Shown piece after piece: positions 25,465 to 34,973 of a stretch of 64,000 bases of DNA (the first letter of the stretch is position 1; each line of letters begins with the position of its first letter). Source of the DNA: Kangiella geojedonensis. Lineage in GTDB: Bacteria; Pseudomonadota; Gammaproteobacteria; Enterobacterales; Kangiellaceae. Both the position numbers and the translations under genes were made by a program. The stretch covers positions 1,302,001-1,366,000 of the forward strand of contig NZ_CP010975.1 of the NCBI RefSeq assembly GCF_000981765.1, in the 5' to 3' direction. The notes below the pieces were generated by a model that worked only from the letters and a program-made list of their open reading frames with translations, was not told the DNA's origin and ran no database searches.

Positions 25465-28071
25465 ATGTCTAAAGCTGAAATTATTAACGACGAAGCCTTA
25501 CAGCATCACACCCCGATGATGCGTCAGTATTGGCGTTTAAAGCAGGACCATAAGGACTACATGCTGTTTTACCGCATGGGCGACTTTTATGAGTTGTTTT
25601 ATGACGACGCTAAGCGTGCGGCAGAGTTACTCGACATTACGCTAACAAAGCGTGGTTCATCCGCTGGTGAGCCGATTCCAATGGCAGGCGTTCCCTTTCA
25701 TGCAGTGGATTCGTATTTAGCTCGAATCGTAAAACTTGGCGAGTCAGTAGCAATCTGTGAGCAAGTGGGCGATCCTGCCACCAGCAAAGGGCCTGTCGAG
25801 CGTAAGGTTGTTCGAATTGTCACGCCTGGAACGCTGTATGACGAAAACCTGTTAGATGCCCTTTCAGAAAATATTCTGGCTGCCGTTTATAAAAAGCATC
25901 AACAGTATGGTCTCGCCTGCTTAGACATGGCGAGCGGTCGCTTCTGGCTTTCAGAATTCGATAATGAACTGGCAATTCAGGCCGAGCTTCACCGCGTTAA
26001 GCCCGCCGAGCTACTGCTCGCCGACAATCAGCAGGATTTAAGCCACTTAGTTAAAAGTTCGGTTCAGTGGCAACCTGACTGGGAGTTCGATTACGAGCAA
26101 AACCTCGATAAGCTGCTCAATCATTTCAAGGTCAAAAGTTTAGCTTCTTTTGGCTGTGAGGATTATCGCTTAGCGGTCTCAACCGCTGGCGTGGTGCTGG
26201 AGTACGCCAAAAAGACTCAGCTCAATGCCCTGCCTCATATTCGTATGTTGCAACGACTTTCCGACGCGGATCACTTGGTGCTCGATCCTGCGACGCGTAA
26301 AAACCTAGAGTTGACCGAAAACATCCAAGGCCAGTCGCACAATACGCTGTTTGAAGTCATGAACAGCACAAAAACGGTCATGGGCGGTCGTTTACTTAAG
26401 CGTTGGTTGCACAGCCCTCTGAGTAAAAGAACCTCTGTTGAAAAGCGACTTGAAGCAGTTTCAGCACTGAAAAACGATTTAGTTTATAGCGACCTCCAGT
26501 CGCACCTGAAAGAGATTGCCGATATCGAACGCATCGTGACTCGATTAGCGCTTGGCAGCGCCAGTCCGCGCGATTTAAAACGTTTAGAACAAGGCTTACG
26601 AAAATCTGAAGACATAAAAGAATACTTATCGTCTCATCAAGTTCAGTTGCCACTGGTCGAGTCGATTAAACCATTGCCGAATGTTCAGGAGTTATTAGAG
26701 CGCGCCATTATCGAGCAGCCACCGATGGTCATTCGCGACGGTGGCGTTATCGCTGAAGGCTATCATACCGAACTCGATGAACTGCGAAATCTCGCCAATG
26801 ATGCCAGCGACTTTATGCTGCAACTTGAGCAACGTGAAAAAGAGCGCTCAGGCATTAATACGCTAAAAGTCGGCTACAACAAGGTTCATGGTTTCTACAT
26901 TGAGATTTCACGCGCGCAAAGCGATTTAGCGCCAGCGGAATACGTACGTCGTCAGACGCTGAAAAACGCAGAGCGTTTTATCACGCCAGAATTGAAAGAA
27001 TACGAAGAAAAGGTGCTCAGCAGCAAAACTCGCGCCTTAACGCTTGAGAAACGTCTTTATGATGAGCTGGTGCAACAACTACAAGAGCATGTTGCGGATA
27101 TCCAATCGACAGCTGCTGCTATCGCTGAGCTCGATGTCTTCGCCTGTTTCGCTGAACGCGCAGAGAACCTTAACCTATCGCGCCCTGAATTTAGTGATAA
27201 TACAGGTATCAGTATCACTGCTGGTCGACACCCAGTGGTCGAGTATCACAGTAAAGAACCTTTTATCCCAAATGACTTAGAGCTTTCACCCAATCGACGC
27301 TCGTTAATTATTACAGGCCCGAACATGGGCGGTAAATCGACCTACATGCGTCAGGCAGCGTTAATCACCTTGCTCGCTTACACAGGCTCTTTTGTTCCAG
27401 CAGAAAGCGCCACTATCGGTCCTATTGATCGCATTTTCACACGAATTGGGGCCTCTGATGATTTGGCCAGCGGTCGTTCAACCTTTATGGTCGAAATGTC
27501 GGAAACCGCAAATATTCTTAACAACGCAACTGCAAACAGCCTTGTATTACTCGACGAAATTGGCCGTGGTACCAGCACCTTCGATGGACTTGCCCTCGCC
27601 TCGGCAACCATGCGTTATATCAATGAGAAACTTAACTCTTTGACGCTGTTCGCGACTCACTACTTCGAGCTAACGCAACAAATACAAGAGTGGCAAGATT
27701 GCGCTAACGTCCACTTTGGCGCTAGCGAGTACGAATCCGAACAAACTGGCTCTACAAAGTTGGTGTTCTCGCATCAAGTCGCCGAAGGACCAGCGAACCA
27801 AAGTTACGGTATTCAAGTCGCACAATTGGCGGGATTACCGAATGCAGTCATACATAATGCCAAAGCCCTGTTGAGCTACTTCGAGCAGAATGGTACTCAC
27901 AACGAGCAAGCTCAAGAAGTCATGCCGCAGCTGGACTTACTGGAAGAAACCGAGGTTCAGACCCAGGTGCCAAACGAAGCTTTGCAACTGCTTGAAGACA
28001 TCGCGCCGGACGATTTATCGCCACGCGAAGCACTGGAACTATTGTATAAGTTAAAAGAATCGCTAAAATAA
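25465..28071 (+). CDS. mutS: DNA mismatch repair protein MutS
   Basis: An 868-residue mismatch sensor (E. coli 853). The N-terminal mismatch-binding motif is GDFYELF (the Phe-x-Glu that stacks into the mismatch). Connector, lever and clamp domains follow, then the ABC-type ATPase with Walker [12 protein letters not shown] near residue 618, the signature region [15 protein letters not shown] and Walker [17 protein letters not shown]. The C-terminus has the short helical dimer segment ending [15 protein letters not shown]. fdxA follows 75 bp later, a gene pair widely conserved in gammaproteobacteria. Confidence 0.97.
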   Translation: MSKAEIINDEALQHHTPMMRQYWRLKQDHKDYMLFYRMGDFYELFYDDAKRAAELLDITLTKRGSSAGEPIPMAGVPFHAVDSYLARIVKLGESVAICEQVGDPATSKGPVERKVVRIVTPGTLYDENLLDALSENILAAVYKKHQQYGLACLDMASGRFWLSEFDNELAIQAELHRVKPAELLLADNQQDLSHLVKSSVQWQPDWEFDYEQNLDKLLNHFKVKSLASFGCEDYRLAVSTAGVVLEYAKKTQLNALPHIRMLQRLSDADHLVLDPATRKNLELTENIQGQSHNTLFEVMNSTKTVMGGRLLKRWLHSPLSKRTSVEKRLEAVSALKNDLVYSDLQSHLKEIADIERIVTRLALGSASPRDLKRLEQGLRKSEDIKEYLSSHQVQLPLVESIKPLPNVQELLERAIIEQPPMVIRDGGVIAEGYHTELDELRNLANDASDFMLQLEQREKERSGINTLKVGYNKVHGFYIEISRAQSDLAPAEYVRRQTLKNAERFITPELKEYEEKVLSSKTRALTLEKRLYDELVQQLQEHVADIQSTAAAIAELDVFACFAERAENLNLSRPEFSDNTGISITAGRHPVVEYHSKEPFIPNDLELSPNRRSLIITGPNMGGKSTYMRQAALITLLAYTGSFVPAESATIGPIDRIFTRIGASDDLASGRSTFMVEMSETANILNNATANSLVLLDEIGRGTSTFDGLALASATMRYINEKLNSLTLFATHYFELTQQIQEWQDCANVHFGASEYESEQTGSTKLVFSHQVAEGPANQSYGIQVAQLAGLPNAVIHNAKALLSYFEQNGTHNEQAQEVMPQLDLLEETEVQTQVPNEALQLLEDIAPDDLSPREALELLYKLKESLK

Positions 28072-28146
28072 CGCTGCTACAGGCAATGACCATAGCGAGT
28101 AATCGTTAATGAGTTTGCCGAAAGAATTGCAATTTAGGAGACATTC

Positions 28147-28470
28147 ATGGCGTTCGTAGTAACCGAAAACTGCATTAAATGTAAATACACTGACTGTGTA
28201 GAAGTCTGTCCGGTGGACTGCTTTTACGAAGGGCCAAACTTTCTGGTGATTAACCCAGACGAGTGTATTGACTGCGCATTATGCGAGCCTGAGTGCCCTG
28301 CCGAAGCTATTTTCGAAGAAGACGAAGTGCCAGAAGGCATGGAACACTTTGTTGAGCTCAACGCTGAACTTTCTGAAGAATGGCCGAATATTACGGAACA
28401 AAAAGATCCGCTACCAGACGCCGCTGAGTGGGATGGCAAAGAAGGAAAGTTTGAGCTTTTGGAGAAGTAA
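28147..28470 (+). CDS. fdxA: Seven-iron ferredoxin FdxA
   Basis: A 107-residue 3Fe-4S/4Fe-4S ferredoxin. The N-terminal cluster motifs are [19 protein letters not shown] and [16 protein letters not shown], followed by the acidic C-terminal extension typical of the Azotobacter FdI-like group. It is a cytosolic low-potential electron carrier whose partner is unknown. AGGAG is well spaced before the ATG. It follows mutS and is closed by the terminator at 28502. Confidence 0.96.
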   Translation: MAFVVTENCIKCKYTDCVEVCPVDCFYEGPNFLVINPDECIDCALCEPECPAEAIFEEDEVPEGMEHFVELNAELSEEWPNITEQKDPLPDAAEWDGKEGKFELLEK

Positions 28471-28501
28471 CATACTTCAATCTCAAGAATAAAATAAAGC
28501 A

Positions 28502-28526
28502 AAGCCCTCATCGCGAGGGCTTTTTT
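28502..28526 (+). terminator. Rho-independent terminator after fdxA
   Basis: AAGCCCTC pairs with GAGGGCTT around ATCGC, followed by six T. The A-rich left flank may let it serve the convergent arsJ transcript too. Confidence 0.88.
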
Positions 28527-28540
28527 GTGCTTATAGATTT

Positions 28541-29776
28541 TTACGTCTGTAGACTGGCGGGTTTTGGAATCAATAATGACAGAAACGCTGCAGCAATCAC
28601 AAACGCGGCAGATACCATTAAGCATATTTCTAGTCCGTAAGCTTGATATATCCACCCCGAAAGTACCGTGCCGATTAAACGTCCCATAGCGTTGGCCATA
28701 TAGTAAAATCCCACATCTAACGACACCCCATCGTCAGACGCCATGTGTACGATCAAGAAACTGTGCAAGGAAGAATTGATGGCGAAAATAACCCCAAACA
28801 GGAGTAAGCCACCCAGTAATGCAATCTGTGGTGATACATTGAAATAGAGCGCCGATGCAATGAGCGCTGGGATCATTGCTAGAATCAGTGCCCATGAAAA
28901 CGCAGTGCTTCCTGTCGGAACGCTCCCTGTTTTACTGCCAGTAATTTTAGGTGCTAAGGTTTGAACTACCCCATAGCCGATGATCCATAAGGCTAAAAAG
29001 CCGCCGACAAAGGTATGCGACCAATCAAACTGGCTCGACAAATAAACCGGCAGAGCAACTACAAACCAGACGTCTCGCGCACCGAATAAAAACATGCGTG
29101 CTGCCGATAAATAGTTAATTGCTGCGCTCTTCGAAAATATTTGTGAAAACTTAGGTTTGGCTTTGCTCCGTCCTAAGTCTTGCTTGAGTTTGATGAGACT
29201 AAACACCCAGACAGCCAGTAGCATTATTGCCATAAATAAGATCGCCCCTTGAAACCCTAACAGGGATAGAAGCAAGCCACCCATAAAGAAGCCAACGCCT
29301 TTTAGGGTGTTCTTAGAACCGGTTAATAACGCGATCCAGCGATACAAGGTGCCATCTTGCCCTTTAGCAACAAGACTTTTAATAGCGCTTTTGGCACTCA
29401 TCTTATTCAAATCTTTGGCGATACCTGACACAGCCTGAGCCGACATAACTAACGGTACCGTTAATAAAGCTGTCGGTACTAACAGCATTCCCAGCGCAAT
29501 GATTTGCAAGAAAAGACCGATGTTCATGGTCTTATTGAGACCAAGTCGCGCCCCTAGCCAACCGCCGACTAAATTAGTCACCACCCCAAAGAATTCATAA
29601 AACAAAAACAGCATGGCGATTTGTAGAGGGCTATAACCGAGCTGATGGAAATGTAACACCACCAGCATCCGTAAGGCGCCATCAGTCAGTGTGAATGCCC
29701 AATAATTACTCGTCACTACCATGTATTGGCGCACTTCTGGCGCAAGCCCTTTCAAGCCTTTTAGCAAGGTCATCAC
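28541..29776 (-). CDS. arsJ: Organoarsenical efflux MFS transporter ArsJ
   Basis: A 411-residue, 12-helix major-facilitator protein. ArsJ exports 1-arseno-3-phosphoglycerate, the unstable product formed when glyceraldehyde-3-phosphate dehydrogenase uses arsenate instead of phosphate; the two together confer arsenate resistance (established in Pseudomonas aeruginosa). The call rests on the typical N-terminal region (VRQYMVVTSNYWAFTLTDGALRMLVVLHFHQLGYSPLQIA) and above all on the ArsR-GAPDH-ArsJ order. The frame can start at GTG 29776 or the next codon, ATG 29773. The upstream GAPDH stop TAG overlaps this point, so translation is coupled. Confidence 0.93.
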   Translation of the reverse strand: MMTLLKGLKGLAPEVRQYMVVTSNYWAFTLTDGALRMLVVLHFHQLGYSPLQIAMLFLFYEFFGVVTNLVGGWLGARLGLNKTMNIGLFLQIIALGMLLVPTALLTVPLVMSAQAVSGIAKDLNKMSAKSAIKSLVAKGQDGTLYRWIALLTGSKNTLKGVGFFMGGLLLSLLGFQGAILFMAIMLLAVWVFSLIKLKQDLGRSKAKPKFSQIFSKSAAINYLSAARMFLFGARDVWFVVALPVYLSSQFDWSHTFVGGFLALWIIGYGVVQTLAPKITGSKTGSVPTGSTAFSWALILAMIPALIASALYFNVSPQIALLGGLLLFGVIFAINSSLHSFLIVHMASDDGVSLDVGFYYMANAMGRLIGTVLSGWIYQAYGLEICLMVSAAFVIAAAFLSLLIPKPASLQT

Positions 29777-30798
29777 TAGTCGAGGCCTTTGTCTATCACC
29801 ATTTTGACCAGCTCAGCGGTACGGTTCGCGTACCCCCACTCATTGTCATACCACAAGTACAACTTAACCTGTGTTCCATTAACCACCATGGTTGATAAGG
29901 CGTCAACAATGGTCGAACGTGGGTCAGTTTTATAGTCAACCGACACTAGTGGGCGCTCTTCATAACCCAAAATATCTTTTAGCTCGCCTTTCGCGGCTTG
30001 CTTAAACAAGGCATTCACCTCTTCTTCTGTGGTTGCCTTTTCAACTTCAAACACACAGTCCGTAATCGAGGCGTTTGCTAATGGCACACGTACCGCATGA
30101 CCATTGAGCTTGCCTTTCAATTCAGGGAAGATATGCGTAATCGCCGTGGCCGAGCCTGTGGTGGTTGGAATCAAACTCATGCCACAAGCACGAGCACGCC
30201 GCAGGTCCCTGTGCGCTGAATCCAAAATAACCTGAGTATTAGTAATGTCATGAATCGTCGTCATGCTGCCGTGTTTGATTCCAAGGTTCTCGTGAATCAC
30301 TTTCACCGCTGGCGCTAAACAGTTGGTGGTGCAAGATGCGGCAGTGACAATCGGGTACTGCTGGCTGTCATACAAGTCATGATTAACACCCATGACCACG
30401 TTAAGTACGCCCTCTTCTTTAACTGGCGCTGTAACCACAACTTTTTTAACTCCCTGATCACGATACGGCTGTAACGCCTCCTGTGATTTAAATTTACCCG
30501 ATGCTTCGATGACTAAGTCACAGCACGACCAGTCGGTGTCTTCTATTGAACGGTTCTTGGTAAAAGGAATCTCGGTTTCATCAATCGTGATCGCTTCATT
30601 ACCCTCTTCTGCGTTAAATTTCCAACGCCCATGAACCGAGTCGAAGTTAAGCAAGTGCGCAAATGTTTTAGCATCGCCTGCTGGATCGTTGATATGGCAT
30701 ATGCTGATGGCATCATTAACAAATCCAGCTTCATAAAGCGCGCGCATGGTCAGTCTTCCCATACGCCCAAAACCATTAATACCAATTTTGATCGACAT
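29776..30798 (-). CDS. ArsJ-associated glyceraldehyde-3-phosphate dehydrogenase
   Basis: A 340-residue GAPDH. NAD-binding motif [15 protein letters not shown]; catalytic Cys in [13 protein letters not shown] near residue 154; active-site His in HDITNTQ, where most housekeeping GAPDHs have HAYTNDQ. The C-terminus carries [11 protein letters not shown]. In this operon type the enzyme makes 1-arseno-3-phosphoglycerate from glyceraldehyde-3-phosphate, arsenate and NAD for export by ArsJ. It lies 29 bp after arsR and overlaps arsJ. Confidence 0.93.
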   Translation of the reverse strand: MSIKIGINGFGRMGRLTMRALYEAGFVNDAISICHINDPAGDAKTFAHLLNFDSVHGRWKFNAEEGNEAITIDETEIPFTKNRSIEDTDWSCCDLVIEASGKFKSQEALQPYRDQGVKKVVVTAPVKEEGVLNVVMGVNHDLYDSQQYPIVTAASCTTNCLAPAVKVIHENLGIKHGSMTTIHDITNTQVILDSAHRDLRRARACGMSLIPTTTGSATAITHIFPELKGKLNGHAVRVPLANASITDCVFEVEKATTEEEVNALFKQAAKGELKDILGYEERPLVSVDYKTDPRSTIVDALSTMVVNGTQVKLYLWYDNEWGYANRTAELVKMVIDKGLD

Positions 30799-30827
30799 AA
30801 ATGTACCCTATTAAAATTTAGGTGAAA

Positions 30828-31166
30828 TTAGTTACAACACACTGGACGATTGTCCATAGCGGCTAAATTATTGAGATACGGTTGAATAGACTCACTCTGC
30901 GCGGCCAAAGTTGTTTCGAGAACACTGCGCGCCCAGCTCGGTAGATCATCGTTCAAACGGTAATACACCCACTGACTCTGTCTGCGTGTGCTTAACACCG
31001 ACATATTCTTTAGTTGGGCCAGGTGTCGCGATACTTTTGGTTGCGACTCAGCGATGGCCTCTGTCAGCTCACAAACACATAACTCTTTTTCATTTAATAT
31101 CAACAAGATAGTCTTCAGTCTTGTTTCATCACTTAAACATTTAAAAAACTCATTTGGAGCAATCAT
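30828..31166 (-). CDS. arsR: ArsR/SmtB-family arsenical-responsive repressor
   Basis: A 112-residue winged-helix repressor that leaves DNA when As(III) binds. The ELCVCEL motif (Cys pair near residues 29-31) is the classic metalloid site in the DNA-recognition helix, and SQPKVSRHLAQLK is the recognition helix. A C-terminal Cys-Cys pair (VCCN) could add thiol ligands. The frame is open to an ATG at 31190, but that codon is part of the operator arm. The ATG at 31166, with an AGG upstream and beginning MIAPNEFFKCLSDETR like its relatives, is preferred. First gene of the ars operon. Confidence 0.93.
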   Translation of the reverse strand: MIAPNEFFKCLSDETRLKTILLILNEKELCVCELTEAIAESQPKVSRHLAQLKNMSVLSTRRQSQWVYYRLNDDLPSWARSVLETTLAAQSESIQPYLNNLAAMDNRPVCCN

Positions 31167-31189
31167 TGAATCAACCTGACTTCGCAACA

Positions 31190-31234
31190 TTTGAATATAC
31201 GCATAACCATATATTCAAACAAACTCAAAGTCAA
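31190..31234 (-). promoter_or_regulatory. ars promoter and ArsR operator
   Basis: A perfect 10-bp inverted repeat, TTTGAATATA (31190-31199) and TATATTCAAA (31210-31219), with a 10-bp spacer. It overlaps a minus-strand promoter: -35 TTGACT (31234-31229), 17-bp spacer, -10 TATGGT (31211-31206). The operator lies on the -10 and start site, as expected for repression by ArsR. Confidence 0.82.
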
Positions 31235-31274
31235 CACGGTTGTTGCAAAGGATAGTATGGAATTATGGAGTGAA

Positions 31275-31307
31275 TAAAAAAGCCACTAACCATGACCGTT
31301 AGTGGCT
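31275..31307 (-). terminator. Rho-independent terminator of the amidohydrolase gene
   Basis: On the minus strand AGCCACTAAC pairs with GTTAGTGGCT (loop about 7) and is followed by six T. Confidence 0.85.
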
Positions 31308-31328
31308 TCTGTAGAGATGCCTGAAAAA

Positions 31329-33482
31329 TTAAAAGTCGATAGAGGCTGTAAAAGGCTTAACCCCAATCGCTCGGTAAATCTCGCTAGGTTTATAGATTCG
31401 TTGTTTTTTGATCACTAACGCGATCTGCCGAAGCTCACCAATGTCTTCCAGCGGATTACCATCGACAAACACTAAGTCAGCCTGCTTACCTTCAGTAATC
31501 GAACCAACATTGGCTTCATTGCCCACTACTTTTGCAGAGCCAATCGTCGCAAGCTTTAATACATCAGCATTCGAGATTCCCGCATCAGCATAAAGCTCTA
31601 ACTCACGATGCAACGTAAAACCAGCTATGGCATCTGTACCCGGTACAATTGGCACACCGCTCTCATGTAATTTCTTCACCATTGCAGACATCGCTTTAAT
31701 CGACTTATCGTAGTCGTCACGAAGCTCAGGCGTAATATCCATGACTGGTCTTAGGTATCCGCGGGAAACGTTAATTGGCAAGTGGTCATAGATCGGTTTA
31801 ATTTCAGGATCAATAACGCCGCCTTTGCGGAACAGGCTATTGAAAGTCGAAACCGTTGGATCAACTTCAATACCCTTCTCTGCCAGCTTAGCCACAAAGT
31901 CATTCACTTCTTTGCTGTCTAAATCCAACTCGTGAGCTTTTTCGCCGACAATAGAGAAACGTAAACGTTTACGCGTATCAATGTTCTTTCCTAAGAAGTT
32001 AAGGAAGATCATATTGATGTGCTGGATTTCGTCAAAACCGGCATCCACAGCTTCTTCCGCAGTCATAAACGCAGGTATGTGACCGCTTAAGCGTAACCCT
32101 TTACTGTGAACATGCTCAGCTAGTGGCTTGACCCATTCTGGCTCCATCGAGCTGTAAGTTTTAATCTGGATATAACCACGCTCAGCGTACCAATCGACAC
32201 CATTTTTAGCGTCTTCAAGCGAATCGACCGTCTGCCCCATTTTCATGGCATAAGGGCTTTCGCGATCCATAAACCCTGCGCGATAGACATCTCCTCCGAT
32301 AATGTCCGCATCTTCAGCTAATCGCTCAACAGCAACAATATTGTCATGGGTATTGCCCATATCACGGACGTTGGTCACGCCCGCTGGAATATTCAATAAG
32401 CCATCAGATTTCGATAAGTGACCATGCATATCCCACAGTCCAGGAATCAGGGTTTTGCCTTGTGCATCGACCACCGTGTAGTCGTCTGATGCTTTGATGG
32501 CATCTGCATCGACAACCTTGTCGATCTTGCCATCGACAACCAAAATAGACTTGCTTTCGATCAACTCTCCAGCTTCGACATCGACATAGTTAGCATTAGT
32601 CACCAGAATGGGCTTTTCAGAAACGTGGGTGAGTTTTGTTGATAAATCTTCTAGGTACTGATTTTCTGCTTCTTTTTGAATCTTCTGTAGCTTCTCGAGG
32701 TTATCGCGCCCCCAGCCGTCCGCAATAATGCCAAACCAACCACCACTGTCAGAAGCGAAGAAGTTGTTATCTTCGTCATACCAACTAAAGTCTGGGGTAA
32801 AACCTAAACCAACCACACCGATCAAGCGAACCGTTTTTTGTTCTTCGCCTTTAGTTAGGGTGACGCTGTCTAGCTCAATTAAAGACGCTTTACCGCTTGG
32901 TAACAACTCGATACTGTTATCGTCATCTTCTAATAAAGCTTTAACAAGGTAGTTTGATGAAACCCCAGTACTATCACTCGGGATATAAAATTTGCTTTGT
33001 TCAGCGCTCGCATTGCCCTGCTCATTCAAGCTTTTCCACTCAGCTTTGCCGCCATTCATATTGAACGACTCTTTGATTGGGGCGCCGAACGCTGAAGTAC
33101 CCGATACCTCTTGGCTAATCACATAACCATCTTCGCCGAGAACTATTTTCTCGTCGATATTGACCCTACGGTTATTCCAGCCCAACTCGAGATTTGACTT
33201 AACCACATTATCATCTTGCTCGATTGTGACCTTGCCAGCGGTATCTTCTTTGTTGTAGATATTAAAGACCATCGGTGGCTCAACTGCTTTTTTGTCTTTA
33301 CTATCTTTTGCTTGAACGCTCTCTTCCGAATCGACTAGAGGCGGTGTGCTTTGTGATGCAGCGGTTTGATTAGCAGATTCGACTTCGGTTTCTTGCGAGT
33401 CTTTATCACTAGAATCACACCCCGTAATCGCTAAAGATATGCTCAGCGCAATAACAGACAAGCTTAAATGTTTTAATGACAT
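31329..33482 (-). CDS. Lipoprotein amidohydrolase (imidazolonepropionase-like, M38 superfamily)
   Basis: A 717-residue protein with a lipoprotein signal (lipobox ITGC near residue 22). A novel-looking N-terminal beta-rich domain (about 70-270) comes first, then an amidohydrolase TIM barrel (about 300-700). Metal-site motifs: DMHGHLSKS (HxH, near 350), the YIQIKTYSS Lys region, LSGHIPAF and DEIQHINM His residues, and VPGTDAIAG with the catalytic Asp. The family includes Xaa-Pro or Xaa-Arg dipeptidases and imidazolonepropionases. The exact substrate is unknown, but a periplasm-facing dipeptidase is likely. It shares motifs with the gene at 48271. Confidence 0.82.
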   Translation of the reverse strand: MSLKHLSLSVIALSISLAITGCDSSDKDSQETEVESANQTAASQSTPPLVDSEESVQAKDSKDKKAVEPPMVFNIYNKEDTAGKVTIEQDDNVVKSNLELGWNNRRVNIDEKIVLGEDGYVISQEVSGTSAFGAPIKESFNMNGGKAEWKSLNEQGNASAEQSKFYIPSDSTGVSSNYLVKALLEDDDNSIELLPSGKASLIELDSVTLTKGEEQKTVRLIGVVGLGFTPDFSWYDEDNNFFASDSGGWFGIIADGWGRDNLEKLQKIQKEAENQYLEDLSTKLTHVSEKPILVTNANYVDVEAGELIESKSILVVDGKIDKVVDADAIKASDDYTVVDAQGKTLIPGLWDMHGHLSKSDGLLNIPAGVTNVRDMGNTHDNIVAVERLAEDADIIGGDVYRAGFMDRESPYAMKMGQTVDSLEDAKNGVDWYAERGYIQIKTYSSMEPEWVKPLAEHVHSKGLRLSGHIPAFMTAEEAVDAGFDEIQHINMIFLNFLGKNIDTRKRLRFSIVGEKAHELDLDSKEVNDFVAKLAEKGIEVDPTVSTFNSLFRKGGVIDPEIKPIYDHLPINVSRGYLRPVMDITPELRDDYDKSIKAMSAMVKKLHESGVPIVPGTDAIAGFTLHRELELYADAGISNADVLKLATIGSAKVVGNEANVGSITEGKQADLVFVDGNPLEDIGELRQIALVIKKQRIYKPSEIYRAIGVKPFTASIDF

Positions 33483-33583
33483 AATAGTTCCCTTGCGTTT
33501 TTATGTGTCATACAGCTTATAACTGGTGGTTTCAGCTGTCTAGAGCTTGATAGGTAAAATATAAAAGCCAGATAATGAAGAAT

Positions 33584-33614
33584 AAAACCAGTCATGGGCT
33601 GACATGACTGGTTT
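33584..33614 (-). terminator. Rho-independent terminator of the DUF2884 gene
   Basis: On the minus strand AAACCAGTCATG pairs with CATGACTGGTTT around a 6-nt loop. A short T stretch (TTTTATT) follows. Confidence 0.75.
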
Positions 33615-33631
33615 GTTTGCCTACGAAGGGA

Positions 33632-34405
33632 TTAATTCGTAATTAATTGATACGAATCAAACTTGTTGAATGCTTTCACCAATTGCGTTTCAGTTTTGTC
33701 GATATTTTGAACCAAATCGCACAGTTTTTCGGCTTGAAGCTCTAGCTGTTCAGCGCGACGCTCCATTTTGTCTTCCAGATCTTTGCCGAAGCTTTCCATA
33801 CGTTTTTCAAAGGCTTTAACCTTCTCTTCGTTACCACTCATGGCCGCAGCTATCATCTCGCCAACATTGTTTTCCATAAACTCAGTCACAGCAGTTTCTA
33901 TTAGTGACTCAAATTCCGCTTCAAAGTCGGAGCTCTCGACATAATCGACAAGGGCCTCAGGACGCAGGTGCGAACTGCTGATATGTTGTTTCAACTCTGC
34001 TGAAATCGTTTCAACACGTGCCACGAACTCTTCAGCTCTCTCAGGAGAGTCCTGCAACAATGCGGCGGCAACGCTACCCACTGCTTCTATCGCAATCGAG
34101 CTTGCCTCCTCAGCTACACCAGAAGCTAGCGGCAAAAGGTCACGAACTTTCTGGTTGTACTCTTCTAGCAACTCTAACTGCTCCGGTGACAACAGTTGCT
34201 TCTGCCCATCCAGAAAAAGTTCTGATGAAGCGGTGATCAATACTTTTTCTTGATCTTTGCTAGAAAAGCTTAAGCCTTTGTCTTGTATCTCGATGTTATA
34301 GGCAAAGTCTGCGTCGCAGGTCATATTATCCGAATGCGCAACAGCGGTACCTAACGAAAGACTCAATGCAACAGCTACGGTAGCTGATTTGAAGATGGTT
34401 TTCAT
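33632..34405 (-). CDS. YggN-like periplasmic protein (DUF2884)
   Basis: A 257-residue exported protein with signal peptide MKTIFKSATVAVALSLSLGTAVAHS, then CDADFAYNIEIQDKGLSF, the DUF2884/YggN opening, and a strongly helical, Glu-rich remainder ending in a coiled coil (about 195-245). Two Cys (one near the mature N-terminus, one in EKLCDLVQ) could form a disulfide. The function of the family is unknown. The frame opens at 34423, but the ATG at 34405 has a GGAG site and starts the signal peptide. Confidence 0.8.
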   Translation of the reverse strand: MKTIFKSATVAVALSLSLGTAVAHSDNMTCDADFAYNIEIQDKGLSFSSKDQEKVLITASSELFLDGQKQLLSPEQLELLEEYNQKVRDLLPLASGVAEEASSIAIEAVGSVAAALLQDSPERAEEFVARVETISAELKQHISSSHLRPEALVDYVESSDFEAEFESLIETAVTEFMENNVGEMIAAAMSGNEEKVKAFEKRMESFGKDLEDKMERRAEQLELQAEKLCDLVQNIDKTETQLVKAFNKFDSYQLITN

Positions 34406-34487
34406 GGTGAACTCCTTAATCAATTAAAATGTGGGTAACACATATTCTTAGATTAAGGATTTATGGGGAAAGGTTTAGCTATTTAGT

Positions 34488-34536
34488 GTGTAAAAAGGCT
34501 GTTTAGGGTAACAATTTGTAAACAGCCTTTTTACAC
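34488..34536 (-). terminator. Long perfect inverted repeat, probable terminator of the DUF4404-like gene
   Basis: 18-bp perfect arms, GTGTAAAAAGGCTGTTTA (34488-34505) and its complement (34519-34536), with a 13-nt loop. The T5 run lies inside the 3' arm, so a symmetric terminator is plausible. It lies 27 bp downstream of the gene at 34563. Confidence 0.7.
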
Positions 34537-34562
34537 AAGGCTTAAATAACTTTAGTTATCAG

Positions 34563-34847
34563 TTAGATACCGATATTACTTAAACTGTTTGAAATGCGAC
34601 GAATAAAGCTACTTAAGGAAGGATATTCGCGCTCAAAGTTGTATAAACGCTCTTGAAAGCGCTCTATCAAGTACTCTTCTGGATTCCCTTCAGCATCTTG
34701 TTGAAACAACTTCGACTCGATGATCAGCTCTAGCTTTGCTAACGCTAAAACTTCCTCTTTTTCTAGGTTTTCTCGGCCGTCCAGCTCGGTAAGAAGCTCA
34801 TCAGCCAAGTGAGTTAGTTTAGAACTCTCTACTTCTGATTGACTCAT
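34563..34847 (-). CDS. Small helical protein, DUF4404-like
   Basis: A 94-residue acidic helical protein without signal peptide. The C-terminal pattern FEREYPSLSSFIRRISNSLSNIGI matches what I recall of DUF4404 proteins (a Phe-Glu...His/Tyr-Pro segment ending in a short helix and GI). The function is unknown. It is divergent from the large exported protein at 34974. Confidence 0.7.
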   Translation of the reverse strand: MSQSEVESSKLTHLADELLTELDGRENLEKEEVLALAKLELIIESKLFQQDAEGNPEEYLIERFQERLYNFEREYPSLSSFIRRISNSLSNIGI

Positions 34848-34973
34848 AATTATTACCTTTGAAACATTTATTTACCCATTCTATGCGATGGACACACAAA
34901 ATTCATTGGTCTAATCTCTATCATGACATATAATTTCCGCTGAAAACACAACGATATATATAGAAGGACTATT

